Source: Streptomyces hyaluromycini (GTDB taxonomy: Bacteria; Actinomycetota; Actinomycetes; Streptomycetales; Streptomycetaceae). Taken from it: 64,000 bases of DNA. The notes beneath the pieces are model-generated. The model searched no databases. It was not told where the DNA came from and saw nothing but the letters and a program-made list of their open reading frames with translations. The stretch is from the NCBI RefSeq assembly GCF_002217755.1, contig NZ_BCFL01000036.1, positions 1 to 64,000 of the forward strand, in the 5' to 3' direction. A program made the position numbers and the translations under genes. Shown piece after piece: positions 8,591 to 16,710 of this stretch (position 1 is its first letter; every line of letters starts with the position of its first letter).

Positions 8591-9728
8591 ACCCTGGCCG
8601 CTGACCGATGAGCAGCGAGCGATCGTCGAGCTGTGCCGGGAGTTCGCCGCGAACGAGATCCGGCCCCGTGGACGCGAGGTCGACGAGCGTGACATCGAGT
8701 CGCCGCTGGACATCTTCCGGGCCGCGGCCAAGGTCGGCATCACCGACTTCATGCTGCCCGAGGAGTACGGCGGGGGCGGCTTCACCGATGTCGTGACCCA
8801 GTGCCTGGTCCAGGAGCAGATGTGCTGGGGCGACCCGGGCATCGGCAACTTCGTCTGCTCCAACGGGTTCTTCGCCGACCCGCTGCTCGCACTGGGCACC
8901 GACCGGCAGAAGTCGGAGTGGCTGCGTCCGCTCGCCGGCCCGAACCCGCTCTACACCGCGCTGGCGACGACCGAACCGGGCGCGGGTTCCGACGCCGCGT
9001 CCATCGCCACCACCGCCGTCCGGGTCGACGGCGGCTACTCGATCAGCGGCCAGAAGGCGTGGATCTCCAACGCCGGCCTCGCCGACCAGTACGTGGTCTT
9101 CGCCAAGACCGACCCCACCCGGGGCTCCTCGGGGGTCACCGCCTTCCTGCTGCGCAAGGGTGCCGAGGGGATGACGTTCGGCGAGCCCATGCGCAAGATG
9201 GGCCAGCGCGCCATCGTCTGCCGCGAGATCTTCTGCGACTCGGTCTTCGTACCCGAGTCCGACCGTCTCGGCGACGAGGGGCAGGGCTTCCGCGGCCTGA
9301 TGAGGACGTTCGACATCTCGCGCATCGTGCTGGCCGCCGCGGCGACCGGAGCGGCGCGCGCGGCCTACGAGTACGCGCTCCAGTACGCCAGGGAGCGCAA
9401 CCAGTTCGGCAAGCCGATCATCGAGCACCAGGCCGTCGCGTTCCGGCTGGCCGACATGGCGACCCGCATCGAGTCCGCCTGGCTGCTCACCCTGCACGCG
9501 GCACGCCGGATGGACGCCGGAGCCGACGCCACCAAGCTCGCCGCCATGGCCAAACTGCAGGCCTCGGAGACCGCGATGGCCGTGACCTGGGGCGCCGTCC
9601 AGACCCTCGGCGGATGGGGCTACTCGCGCGAGTTCCCGGTCGAGCAGTGGATGCGCGACGCCAAGCTGGAGGAGATCGAGGAGGGCACCTCGGACATCAT
9701 GCGGCTGATCATCTCGCGACGACTCTGA
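8574..9728 (+). CDS. acyl-CoA dehydrogenase
   Basis: A 384-residue FAD acyl-CoA dehydrogenase of normal family length. The N-terminal helical domain starts with LTDEQRAIVELCREFAANEI. The middle beta domain has the signature ALATTEPGAGSDAASIATTA. The C-terminal domain has QTLGGWGYSREFPVEQWMRD and ends with the catalytic-base region EEIEEGTSDIMRLIISRRL. The GTG at 8574 has AGGAG 7 bases upstream and lies inside the end of the synthetase gene, so the two are translationally coupled. The enzyme should introduce a 2,3-double bond into the acyl-CoA made by the preceding ligase; the chain type cannot be inferred. Confidence 0.92.
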   Translation: MSMSTEPWPLTDEQRAIVELCREFAANEIRPRGREVDERDIESPLDIFRAAAKVGITDFMLPEEYGGGGFTDVVTQCLVQEQMCWGDPGIGNFVCSNGFFADPLLALGTDRQKSEWLRPLAGPNPLYTALATTEPGAGSDAASIATTAVRVDGGYSISGQKAWISNAGLADQYVVFAKTDPTRGSSGVTAFLLRKGAEGMTFGEPMRKMGQRAIVCREIFCDSVFVPESDRLGDEGQGFRGLMRTFDISRIVLAAAATGAARAAYEYALQYARERNQFGKPIIEHQAVAFRLADMATRIESAWLLTLHAARRMDAGADATKLAAMAKLQASETAMAVTWGAVQTLGGWGYSREFPVEQWMRDAKLEEIEEGTSDIMRLIISRRL

Positions 9729-9773
9729 CGCCCCCGAAGCCTGTGACGTCTCTGCCCCTGCAACAGGAGTGAC

Positions 9774-10787
9774 ATGACCTTCCACAACGAGTTCACGGAG
9801 ATGTTCGGGGTCGAACACCCCATCGTGTGCGGCGGAATGCTCGCGGTGGGCACCGCGGAGCTGATCTCGGCCGTCGCGAACGCCGGCGCGCTCGGGTTCC
9901 TGAGCGCGCTGACCCAGCCCAGCCCGGAGGCGCTCGCCCGGGAGATCGCGCGCTGCCGTGAACTGACCGACAGGCCGTTCGGCGTCAACCTCACCATCCT
10001 GCCTACCATCGAACCGGTGCCGTACGACGACTACCGGGCGGTCATCATCGACTCGGGCGTGAAGGTCGTGGAGACGGCCGGCAGCAACCCCGCACCGCAC
10101 CTGCCGGCGTTCAGACAGGCCGGGGTGAAGGTCGTGCACAAGGCCGTCGCCGTCCGGCACGCCCTGAAGGCCGAGGCGCTCGGCGTCGACGCCGTGAGCA
10201 TCGACGGATTCGAGTGTGCCGGGCATCCCGGCCAGGACGACGTCCCCGGCCTCGTCCTGATCCCGGCCGCAGCCCGCAGGCTGCGCATCCCGGTCATCGC
10301 GTCGGGCGGGTTCGCCACCGGCGCCGGCCTCGTCGCGGCCCTCGCGCTCGGGGCGTGCGCGATCAACATGGGAACCCGGTTCGAGGCGACCGAGGAGGCG
10401 CCCGTCCACCCCAACGTGAAGGCGCGGATCGTCGCGAACGACGAGCGCGGGACCCAGATCGTGTTCCGGGAGTTCGGCAACACCGCCCGGGTGGCGCGGA
10501 ACTCGGTCTCGCAGGACATCGCCCGCCTGGGCGCGCGCCCCGGGGCCGTCTTCACCGACGTCGCCGAGCTCGCCTCCGGGAGACGCGGCAGGCAGCGGGT
10601 GCTGCGCGAGGGCGATGTCGAGGGCGGAATGTGGTGGGCCGGTCAGGCACAAGGCCTCATCGACAGCGTGGAGAGCTGCGAGACGGTGGTCCGCACCATC
10701 GTGGCGGACGCCGAGGGCATCATCCGCGGCCGCCTCCACCGCCAGCTCGCACCGGCACCCGACATGACCCCGGCCGTGGCCGGCTGA
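9774..10787 (+). CDS. nitronate monooxygenase-family flavin oxidoreductase
   Basis: A 337-residue member of the NMO / 2-nitropropane dioxygenase-like FMN family (TIM barrel). The N-terminus reads HPIVCGGMLAVGTAELISAV. The central segments are GFECAGHPGQDDVPG and RIPVIASGGFATGAGLVAAL, with the FMN phosphate-binding loop ASGGFATG, followed by ACAINMGTRFEATEEAP. AGGAG lies 5 bases before the ATG. It is last of the permease, ligase, dehydrogenase series, 45 bases after the dehydrogenase. Family members either detoxify nitronates or act as NAD(P)H-dependent enoyl/quinone reductases. Beside an acyl-CoA dehydrogenase, an enoyl-reductase-type role is also possible. Confidence 0.82.
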   Translation: MTFHNEFTEMFGVEHPIVCGGMLAVGTAELISAVANAGALGFLSALTQPSPEALAREIARCRELTDRPFGVNLTILPTIEPVPYDDYRAVIIDSGVKVVETAGSNPAPHLPAFRQAGVKVVHKAVAVRHALKAEALGVDAVSIDGFECAGHPGQDDVPGLVLIPAAARRLRIPVIASGGFATGAGLVAALALGACAINMGTRFEATEEAPVHPNVKARIVANDERGTQIVFREFGNTARVARNSVSQDIARLGARPGAVFTDVAELASGRRGRQRVLREGDVEGGMWWAGQAQGLIDSVESCETVVRTIVADAEGIIRGRLHRQLAPAPDMTPAVAG

Positions 10788-11005
10788 CCTGCCGCGGTTC
10801 CGGTTGCCACCCGGTACCCGGGCGACGGGACTCGCGCGACGCGAGACGGGCGGCGGGAGCGGCCGGCCCGCGTCGCGCTCCTCGCGGGTTCCCGTCCGGT
10901 GCCGCGTACCGCGTCTTGATCCAAGTTTTACGTCCCGTGCGGAACTGCATGGCCTGCTGCGGGTGTCTGACGGACAGTGGGGCCTGTCGAGGCCGCGGAG
11001 CGAGA

Positions 11006-12004
11006 GTGGGGCAGGGCGTGGGACGGCGCAAGGGCGGCATAGGCATCGCAGTCGGTACGGTCGCAATGCTGGTGGGCGTGACCGCCTGCGGCGGGGGCGG
11101 CACCGACAAGGCGAGCGGGAACGACGCAAAGGCGTCGGTGAAGCCGAGCGCGAGCGCCTCGCCGTCGCCGACGAAGCCCGCGGGTCCGCCGATGCTGCTG
11201 GACACGATCACCCCGCAGACGGGCGCCACGGTCGGCGTGGCCATGCCGATCTCGGTGATCTTCACGAACCCGGTGGCGGCCAAGGCCAAGGCCACGGTCG
11301 AGAAGCACATGAAGATCAGCACCTCGCAGCCGGTGGTCGGCGCCTGGCACTGGATGGGCGACCGGCGCGCCGACTGGCGGCCGAAGACGTACTGGCCCTC
11401 CGGCACCAAGGTGAAGATCGACGCCGACATGACGGGCGTCAGCAACGGCAACGGACGCTACGGCGTGCACGGTTACACCCACACCTTCACCATCGGCGAC
11501 GACGTGCGGGCCGATGTCTCGGTGACCGGCCACACCATGAAGGTGACCCGCAACGGCCAGGCGGTGCGGACCCTGTCGATCAACGCGGGCAGCGCCCAGT
11601 ACCCGACGTGGGACGGCACGATGGCCGTCATCGACAAGCAGGAGAAGGTCCACATGACCTCCTGCAGCGTCGGCATCAGCTGCGACAAGGGCAGCCCCAA
11701 CTTCTACGACCTGACGCTGCCCTGGGACGTCCACCTGACCCAGTCCGGTACGTACGTCCACTACTCGACCGGTGACCCCAACCCGGGCAGCGGCAGCGCC
11801 CGCGGTTCGCACGGCTGCGTCCACCTGTCCCTGTCGGACGCCAAGTGGTTCTACGGAGTGGTCAAGCAGGGCGACCCCGTCACCATCACCGGCTCGCCCC
11901 GCGGCAAGGCCCCGGCCGACAACGGCTATGCCGACTTCAACCTGGGCTGGGACCAGTGGCTCACGGGCAGCGCGTCAGGACAGCAGACGACCACTGCGCT
12001 CTGA
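11006..12004 (+). CDS. L,D-transpeptidase, lipoprotein
   Basis: A 332-residue cell-wall enzyme that forms 3-3 cross-links in peptidoglycan. The N-terminus is a short basic region, a hydrophobic stretch and a lipobox (LVGVTAC near residue 27), then a Ser/Pro/Lys-rich linker. An Ig-like Ldt domain follows (ITPQTGATVGVAMPISVIF onward), then the YkuD catalytic domain with the motif RGSHGCVHLSLSDAKWFY containing the nucleophilic Cys and its His. The start is GTG at 11006 with GGAG 5 bases before it; GTG at 11018 is an alternative. Monocistronic. The 3' end overlaps the convergent EamA gene by 30 bases. Confidence 0.9.
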   Translation: MGQGVGRRKGGIGIAVGTVAMLVGVTACGGGGTDKASGNDAKASVKPSASASPSPTKPAGPPMLLDTITPQTGATVGVAMPISVIFTNPVAAKAKATVEKHMKISTSQPVVGAWHWMGDRRADWRPKTYWPSGTKVKIDADMTGVSNGNGRYGVHGYTHTFTIGDDVRADVSVTGHTMKVTRNGQAVRTLSINAGSAQYPTWDGTMAVIDKQEKVHMTSCSVGISCDKGSPNFYDLTLPWDVHLTQSGTYVHYSTGDPNPGSGSARGSHGCVHLSLSDAKWFYGVVKQGDPVTITGSPRGKAPADNGYADFNLGWDQWLTGSASGQQTTTAL

Positions 12005-12895
12005 CCCGTGGCGGGACGGATGCCGGATCCCTTCCTGGGGAGGCGGCCCGTCCCGCCTGGTCCTGCCCAGCACGACGCCGGCCAGGACCAGGACCAGTCC
12101 GCACAGCTGCTGAACGGTCAGCACCTCCCCGGCGGCCACCGTGCCGAGCAGTACGCCCGTGACGGGGTTGAGCAGGCCTATCAGCCCGACGGTTCCCGCG
12201 GACAGGTGCCGTAGACCGGTGAACCAGGCGACGAAGGCCAGCGCGGTGGCGACCAGGGAGACGTAGCCGAACGCGAGGAGGGCCGGCGCGGAGAGCGCGG
12301 GCGGAGCGCCCTCGACCAGCGCGGCGACCGGGAGCAGGAAGAGACCGCCGGCCGTGAGCTGCCAGGCGGTCGAGGCGAGCACGTCGGTGCCGACGCTCCA
12401 CCTCTTGTTCAGGACGTGCCCGAAGGCCGACACCAGCATGGCGGCGGCCGAGGCCAGGACTCCCGGAACGCTCGTGCCGTCCACCCCCGTGAGCAGCATG
12501 AGACAGACCCCGCCGAGCCCGACCACGGCACAGGCCAGTTGGGCGGCCCGGGGCCGTTCGGACACCAGGGGCCAGGCCATGAGCATCATCGTCAGCGGGG
12601 ACACGGCCATGACGGTCGAGGCGACGCTCGTCGGAAGCAGCTGGGAGGCCGCGTAGACGAGGACGAAGAACACGCTCATGTTGAGCAGCCCCAGCACCGC
12701 GGACCGCCACCACCACGCGCCGCGCGGCCGCCGCCTGCGCAGGGCCAGCAGGACGAGGCCGGCCGGCAGCGCCCGCAGGGCGGCCCCGTAGAGCGGCCGG
12801 TCGGCCGGCAGGAACTCGTGGGTCACGTAGTAGTTGGCCCCCCAGGCCACCGGCGCCACCGCGGTGAGCGTCACCCAGCGTGAATTAGCTTCCAT
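11975..12895 (-). CDS. EamA/DMT-family transporter
   Basis: A 306-residue drug/metabolite transporter of the EamA type, with ten predicted membrane helices in two homologous halves (first half from RWVTLTAVAPVAWGANYYVT, second from VLASAAAMLVSAFGHVLNKR). The second half ends with the family-like stretch VGLIGLLNPVTGVLLGTVAA. The ATG at 12895 lies inside the imperfect palindrome of the MarR-type operator, so repressor binding would cover its start region; no clear ribosome site is visible, suggesting a nearly leaderless message. Divergent from the MarR gene, which probably represses it. Substrate unknown, a small metabolite or toxic compound. Confidence 0.85.
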   Translation of the reverse strand: MEANSRWVTLTAVAPVAWGANYYVTHEFLPADRPLYGAALRALPAGLVLLALRRRRPRGAWWWRSAVLGLLNMSVFFVLVYAASQLLPTSVASTVMAVSPLTMMLMAWPLVSERPRAAQLACAVVGLGGVCLMLLTGVDGTSVPGVLASAAAMLVSAFGHVLNKRWSVGTDVLASTAWQLTAGGLFLLPVAALVEGAPPALSAPALLAFGYVSLVATALAFVAWFTGLRHLSAGTVGLIGLLNPVTGVLLGTVAAGEVLTVQQLCGLVLVLAGVVLGRTRRDGPPPQEGIRHPSRHGSERSGRLLS

Positions 12896-12924
12896 GGAAG
12901 ACAATATAGCTTCCCGGGAAGCTA
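12886..12924. promoter_or_regulatory. tandem MarR-type operator palindromes
   Basis: The perfect 18-bp palindrome TAGCTTCCCGGGAAGCTA is at 12907-12924. A related imperfect copy, TAGCTTCCATGGAAGACA, is at 12886-12903. Their centres are 21 bases apart, two helical turns, so two dimers could bind the same face. The site separates the divergent EamA and MarR genes and overlaps the EamA start codon. Confidence 0.75.
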
Positions 12925-12943
12925 AAATGGCTATCATGGGTGC

Positions 12944-13468
12944 ATGAAGCACGGTGAACCGACCGACCGCGTGGCCCGCATCCAGGCCGACTGGCGCCGT
13001 GAGCGGCCCGACGTCGACATCACGCCGCAGGGGGTGATCGGCCGACTGCACCGCCTGGCCGGCCGACTCACCGAGGAACTCTGCCTCGTCTACGGCCGCT
13101 ACGGCCTCAGCGAGGGGGAGTTCGACGTCCTGTGCGCCCTGCGCCGGGCGGGGGAGCCCTACGAGCGGGCGCCCGGCGAGCTCGCCGCGCACACCATGGT
13201 CACCACCGGCGCGATGACGAAGAGGATCGACCGCCTGGAACGCGCCGGGCTGGTCACCCGCCGCCGTTCCGACGACGACCAGCGCGGCCGCATCGTCGCC
13301 CTCACCGCACCGGGGCGCGAACTCATCGACCGGGCCTTCACCGACCACATGCGCAACGAACGCCGCCTGGTGGACCTGCTGACGCCCGCCGAGGCCGAAT
13401 CGCTCGAAGCGGTGCTCACCGCCTGGCTCTCCCGCATGGAGGATCCGCGGACTCCCGGCGGCGAGTGA
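12944..13468 (+). CDS. MarR-family transcriptional regulator
   Basis: A 174-residue MarR protein. The winged helix-turn-helix covers residues about 50-125, with GLSEGEFDVLCALRRAG, the recognition-helix region HTMVTTGAMTKRIDRLERAG, and the wing LVTRRRSDDDQRGRIVALTA. Helical dimerisation segments flank it. The ATG lies 20 bases after the perfect palindrome, so the gene is probably autoregulated and represses the divergent EamA transporter. Ligand unknown. Confidence 0.9.
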   Translation: MKHGEPTDRVARIQADWRRERPDVDITPQGVIGRLHRLAGRLTEELCLVYGRYGLSEGEFDVLCALRRAGEPYERAPGELAAHTMVTTGAMTKRIDRLERAGLVTRRRSDDDQRGRIVALTAPGRELIDRAFTDHMRNERRLVDLLTPAEAESLEAVLTAWLSRMEDPRTPGGE

Positions 13469-13767
13469 CCGGCTCCTTCCCGGCAGCGCGGCAACGGCCG
13501 GGTCCCGGCCGAACCGAGGGGCTGGGGAGGGCCGCCTACCTGGACGGTCCGCTGCACCTGCTGGAAGGACGTCCCCTCGCCGCGGTCAACGGTGTCGAGA
13601 CGACGGAACCCGGCACCACCGGCTCCGGCCGGCTGGACCGGGCCCGCCACGGGGCACTCGAACTCCGCGACCTCTGCGCGGCGTTGGACGAGCACCGGAC
13701 CCGCTCCTGCGCGGAACACCGACTGGCCCTCACCGCCTTGCCGGTCGAACCGTTCGGAGCAGGTAGC

Positions 13768-14313
13768 GTGCTCGCCGTGATGGTGGGCACCGAGGAGACC
13801 CGGCTGGTCGTGTTGCGCGGCAACAGCGCGTCGGGCAAGTCGTCGGTCGCGGCCGGTCTGCGGGAGCGGTTCGGCCGGGGGCTGGCCCTGGTCGGCCAGG
13901 ACAACCTGCGCCGGGTCGTCCTGCGCGAGCGGGACCGGCCGGGGGCCGCCAACATCGGGCTGATCGACCTGACCGCCCGCTACGCCCTCGACGCCGGGTA
14001 CCACGTCGTCGTGGAGGGCATCCTGTACGCCGACCACTACGGTGCCATGCTCACCCGGCTGCGCGCCGACCACCGCGGCCCGACGCACGCCTACTACCTG
14101 GACGTGCCGTTCGAGGAGACCCTCATCCGGCACGCGTCCAAGCCCCAGGCGGACGAGTACGGCGAGGCGGAGATGCGCAGCTGGTACCGGGAACGCGATC
14201 TGCTGCCCGGCGGCTTCGAGACCGTCATCGGCGCCGGCAGCACGCTGCCCGGGACGGTCGGCCGCATCATGCGCGACACCGGCCTGGCAGCCCTCCCGGC
14301 CCTGGACCGCTGA
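13768..14313 (+). CDS. P-loop kinase of the AAA/zeta-toxin-like type
   Basis: A 181-residue nucleotide-binding protein. The Walker A motif GNSASGKSS is at residues 18-26, a lid-type Arg-rich segment (LRRVVLRERDRP) follows, then VVVEGILYADHY as a Walker B-like strand, and YYLDVPFEETLIRHASKP, typical of small-molecule kinases such as chloramphenicol phosphotransferase or gluconate kinase. Several in-frame starts occur (GTG 13768, GTG 13777, ATG 13780). GTG 13768 with GGAG 8 bases upstream is preferred. About 300 bases separate it from the MarR gene. The phosphorylated substrate is unknown. Confidence 0.7.
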   Translation: MLAVMVGTEETRLVVLRGNSASGKSSVAAGLRERFGRGLALVGQDNLRRVVLRERDRPGAANIGLIDLTARYALDAGYHVVVEGILYADHYGAMLTRLRADHRGPTHAYYLDVPFEETLIRHASKPQADEYGEAEMRSWYRERDLLPGGFETVIGAGSTLPGTVGRIMRDTGLAALPALDR

Positions 14314-14327
14314 AGTCCCCCGCCTTG

Positions 14328-14399
14328 ATGATGCGCGCCGCGCTGATCGTCGTACCCGGCACCCTCGCCTTCCTCCTGCTGCTCTGCACGGCCTTGTGA
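14328..14399 (+). CDS. possible 23-residue hydrophobic micropeptide
   Basis: An ATG-ATG start at 14328 opens a 23-codon frame, MMRAALIVVPGTLAFLLLLC plus three residues, ending in TGA at 14397-14399. It is one continuous transmembrane-like segment with a basic residue at the front. No clear ribosome site precedes it. It lies in the short gap between the convergent kinase and catalase genes. It could be a real single-pass membrane peptide, the remnant of a signal peptide, or chance. Confidence 0.22.
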   Translation: MMRAALIVVPGTLAFLLLLCTAL

Positions 14400-14503
14400 A
14401 CGCCCTGGTCCGCTCCACGGCACCGCACGGCCCGACCTCGGCGCTCGAACTCGACGACGATGCCGGGCGCCCAGCCGTGGAGCGGCCCGTCGGCCTCGGG
14501 GTG

Positions 14504-15964
14504 CTACTCGTCGGCCTTGGCCCGTACGCCGTCGGCGATGCGCTTGCCGATCGCCTCGTCGATGTTCGACCAGTAGGCGAAGGCGCGCTGCAGGACGGGG
14601 TCGGTGACGCCGTCGAGGAGATGGCCGACGACGTTGCCGACCAGCCGGTCCCGGGCGGCGTCGTCCAGGACCTCCCGCACCAGCGTGCCGGGCTGGCCCC
14701 AGTCGTCGTCCTCGGGATGGGAGACGTAGGCGGCGCGGACGATCTCGCCGTCCGCCTCCCAGGTGGGCGGCGGGCCGAAGGCGGACGGGTCGGCGGCGGG
14801 GCCGCCCTTGGAGTTCGGGGCGTACACCGGATCCGACGTCTTCCGGTAGGCCATCGCCCCGTCCTTCGAGTAGGTGTGGACGTCGACGATGGGCGCGTTC
14901 ACCGGGAGCTGCTGGTAGTTGGCGCCGATCCGGTGCCGGTGGGCGTCCGCGTAGGAGAACAGCCGGGCCAGCAGCATCCGGTCCGGGCTGGGCCCGATCC
15001 CGGGAACGAAGTTGTTGGGCTGGAACGCCGCCTGTTCGATCTCGGCGTGGTTGTCCGTCGGATTGCGGTCCAGAGTCATCCGGCCGACCGGGACGAGCGG
15101 ATAGTCGCCGTGCGGCCACACCTTGGTGAGGTCGAACGGGTTGAAGCGGTAACCCGCTGCCTCCGCGTACGGCATGAGCTGCACGTACAGGGTCCAGCTG
15201 GGGAACTGGCCGTCACGGATGTGCTCGAACAGGTCGCGCATGTGGTAGTCCGTGTCGACGGCGGCCATCTGGTCGGCGTCGTGCTGGGTGAAGAACTCGA
15301 TGCCCTGGTCGGTCTTGAAGTGGTACTTCACCCAGAACCGCTCGCCCTTGGCGTTGATCCACATGTACGTGTGCGAAGTGTAGCCGTTCATGTGGCGCCA
15401 GGTCCGCGGGATGCCCCGGTCGCCCATCAGCCAGGTCACCTGGTGGGCGGACTCCGGGGAGAGCGTCCAGAAGTCCCACTGCATGTCGTGGTCGCGCAGG
15501 TTGCTGTCCGCACGGCGTTTCTGGGACCGGATGAAGTGCTGGAACTTCATCGGGTCCTTCACGAAGAAGACCGGCGTGTTGTTGCCGACCATGTCGTAGT
15601 TGCCCTGACTGGTGTAGAACTTCACCGCGAAGCCGCGGGGGTCGCGCCAGGTGTCGGGACTGCCGCGCTCACCGGCGACCGTCGAGAAGCGTATGACCAG
15701 GTCGGTGCGGGTGCCGGGCTGGAAGACGCCGGCCATGGTGTAGGCGCTGACGTCGTCGGTCACCTCGAAATGACCGAACGCGCCGCTTCCTTTGGCATGC
15801 GGCTGGCGCTCGGGTATCCGCTCCCGGTTGAACTGCGCCATCTGCTCGATCAGATAGGCGTCCTGCAGCAGGACCGGCCCCCCGGGCCCCACGGTCAGCG
15901 AGTGCTCGTCGCTCTCGACGGGGGCACCGGAGTCGGTCGTGGTCAGGGGTGGCTTCTGCGTCAT
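14504..15964 (-). CDS. monofunctional haem catalase
   Basis: A 486-residue clade-3-sized catalase that breaks down hydrogen peroxide. The catalytic His region reads RQPHAKGSGAFGHFEVTDD, and RFSTVAGERGSPDTWRDPRG is the typical haem-pocket strand. FVKDPMKFQHFIRSQKR precedes the conserved Asn segment. The proximal haem-ligand signature is RLFSYADAHRHRIGANYQQL, containing the Tyr ligand. The ATG at 15964 was chosen because AAAGG lies 7 bases before it; an upstream in-frame GTG at 15982 has no ribosome site. No Fur/PerR-type regulator is adjacent. The gene is convergent with the kinase gene. The cytosolic enzyme would also remove peroxide made by the nearby amine oxidase, though nothing links them. 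Confidence 0.95.
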   Translation of the reverse strand: MTQKPPLTTTDSGAPVESDEHSLTVGPGGPVLLQDAYLIEQMAQFNRERIPERQPHAKGSGAFGHFEVTDDVSAYTMAGVFQPGTRTDLVIRFSTVAGERGSPDTWRDPRGFAVKFYTSQGNYDMVGNNTPVFFVKDPMKFQHFIRSQKRRADSNLRDHDMQWDFWTLSPESAHQVTWLMGDRGIPRTWRHMNGYTSHTYMWINAKGERFWVKYHFKTDQGIEFFTQHDADQMAAVDTDYHMRDLFEHIRDGQFPSWTLYVQLMPYAEAAGYRFNPFDLTKVWPHGDYPLVPVGRMTLDRNPTDNHAEIEQAAFQPNNFVPGIGPSPDRMLLARLFSYADAHRHRIGANYQQLPVNAPIVDVHTYSKDGAMAYRKTSDPVYAPNSKGGPAADPSAFGPPPTWEADGEIVRAAYVSHPEDDDWGQPGTLVREVLDDAARDRLVGNVVGHLLDGVTDPVLQRAFAYWSNIDEAIGKRIADGVRAKADE

Positions 15965-16356
15965 GACTCTGCCTTTCTCCACAGGGAGCAGTGGGTGCCG
16001 GGCCTTGCGGGCCGCACGGGGCTTGCGGACTCTGCTGGTGTCCGAGGACCGGCAGGTTCACCCGTGGCCTCGTCCCGGCACGGCGCCGTACAGGTGCGCT
16101 GGCGTCCTTGCGGCCTTCCTGTCCGGAGCCCTCCGGCCCCGACGGAACGGGTGACCCCGCGGGAGCGAGGCAAACACCGTGCGAACGGCCCCCAGCGCCC
16201 GGGTCTCCTACCCGTGGCGACCCTGCCCGGGCCCGGCTCTCCGGCATCCAGCCTGGTCCCACCGGGCCGCAGCCGCCACTTGGGCGCCACGGGTGTATTT
16301 CCGAGGTGAGTGGCCGCCGGTCGTGTCCCCGGCCGGAGACGGTCGTTCCTCAGGGC
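15965..16356. other. 392-bp spacer between catalase and small secreted protein gene
   Basis: This should hold the divergent promoters of the catalase gene and of the small exported protein gene. It is GC-rich throughout. I saw no coding sequence, long palindrome or riboswitch-like structure. Confidence 0.4.
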
Positions 16357-16563
16357 ATGAAGAGGATCATCACTGCCACCGCGCTCGCTCTGACGGGCCT
16401 GGCTCTCGCCGCCCCCGCCCACGCTGACGGATCCGCCTCCGGCCCGTCGCGTGACCTGGCCACCAAGGTCGCCGGGGCGCTGCCCAAGGCCGCGGTGGCG
16501 GGTCTCAACGCGGCTGCCACGTCCATGACCACCGGCCTGCAGGACCCGCCCCCGGCCAGGTAG
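16357..16563 (+). CDS. small secreted protein, unknown function
   Basis: A 68-residue product with a clear Sec signal peptide (MKRIITATALALTGLALAAP, likely cut after AHA near residue 23). The short mature part is rich in Ala, Thr and Pro and ends QDPPPAR. The start is supported by a CAGGG just upstream. Mature sequence is about 45 residues and shows no Cys or repeats. It sits alone between the catalase and symporter genes. Not recognised; small exported proteins of this kind are common in streptomycetes. Confidence 0.5.
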   Translation: MKRIITATALALTGLALAAPAHADGSASGPSRDLATKVAGALPKAAVAGLNAAATSMTTGLQDPPPAR

Positions 16564-16710
16564 GCCCCGGGCCAGGTGGACCCCTGGCCGTCCACGCCGT
16601 CCCCGACCCCGTCCCGACCGCGCCCTCGACGCGGAGCCGGCGCCATTCCGGCCGCCCGCCCCAGGTCGGGGGCGACCTCTCTCGTACGTACGTCCGCGCC
16701 TGGCCAGGCC

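Noticed and set aside
8037..11129. 1030-codon minus-strand open frame across the acyl-CoA dehydrogenase and NMO genes
   Set aside because: Antisense shadow of two clear enzymes; composition is Arg/Gly/His-rich with no motifs.
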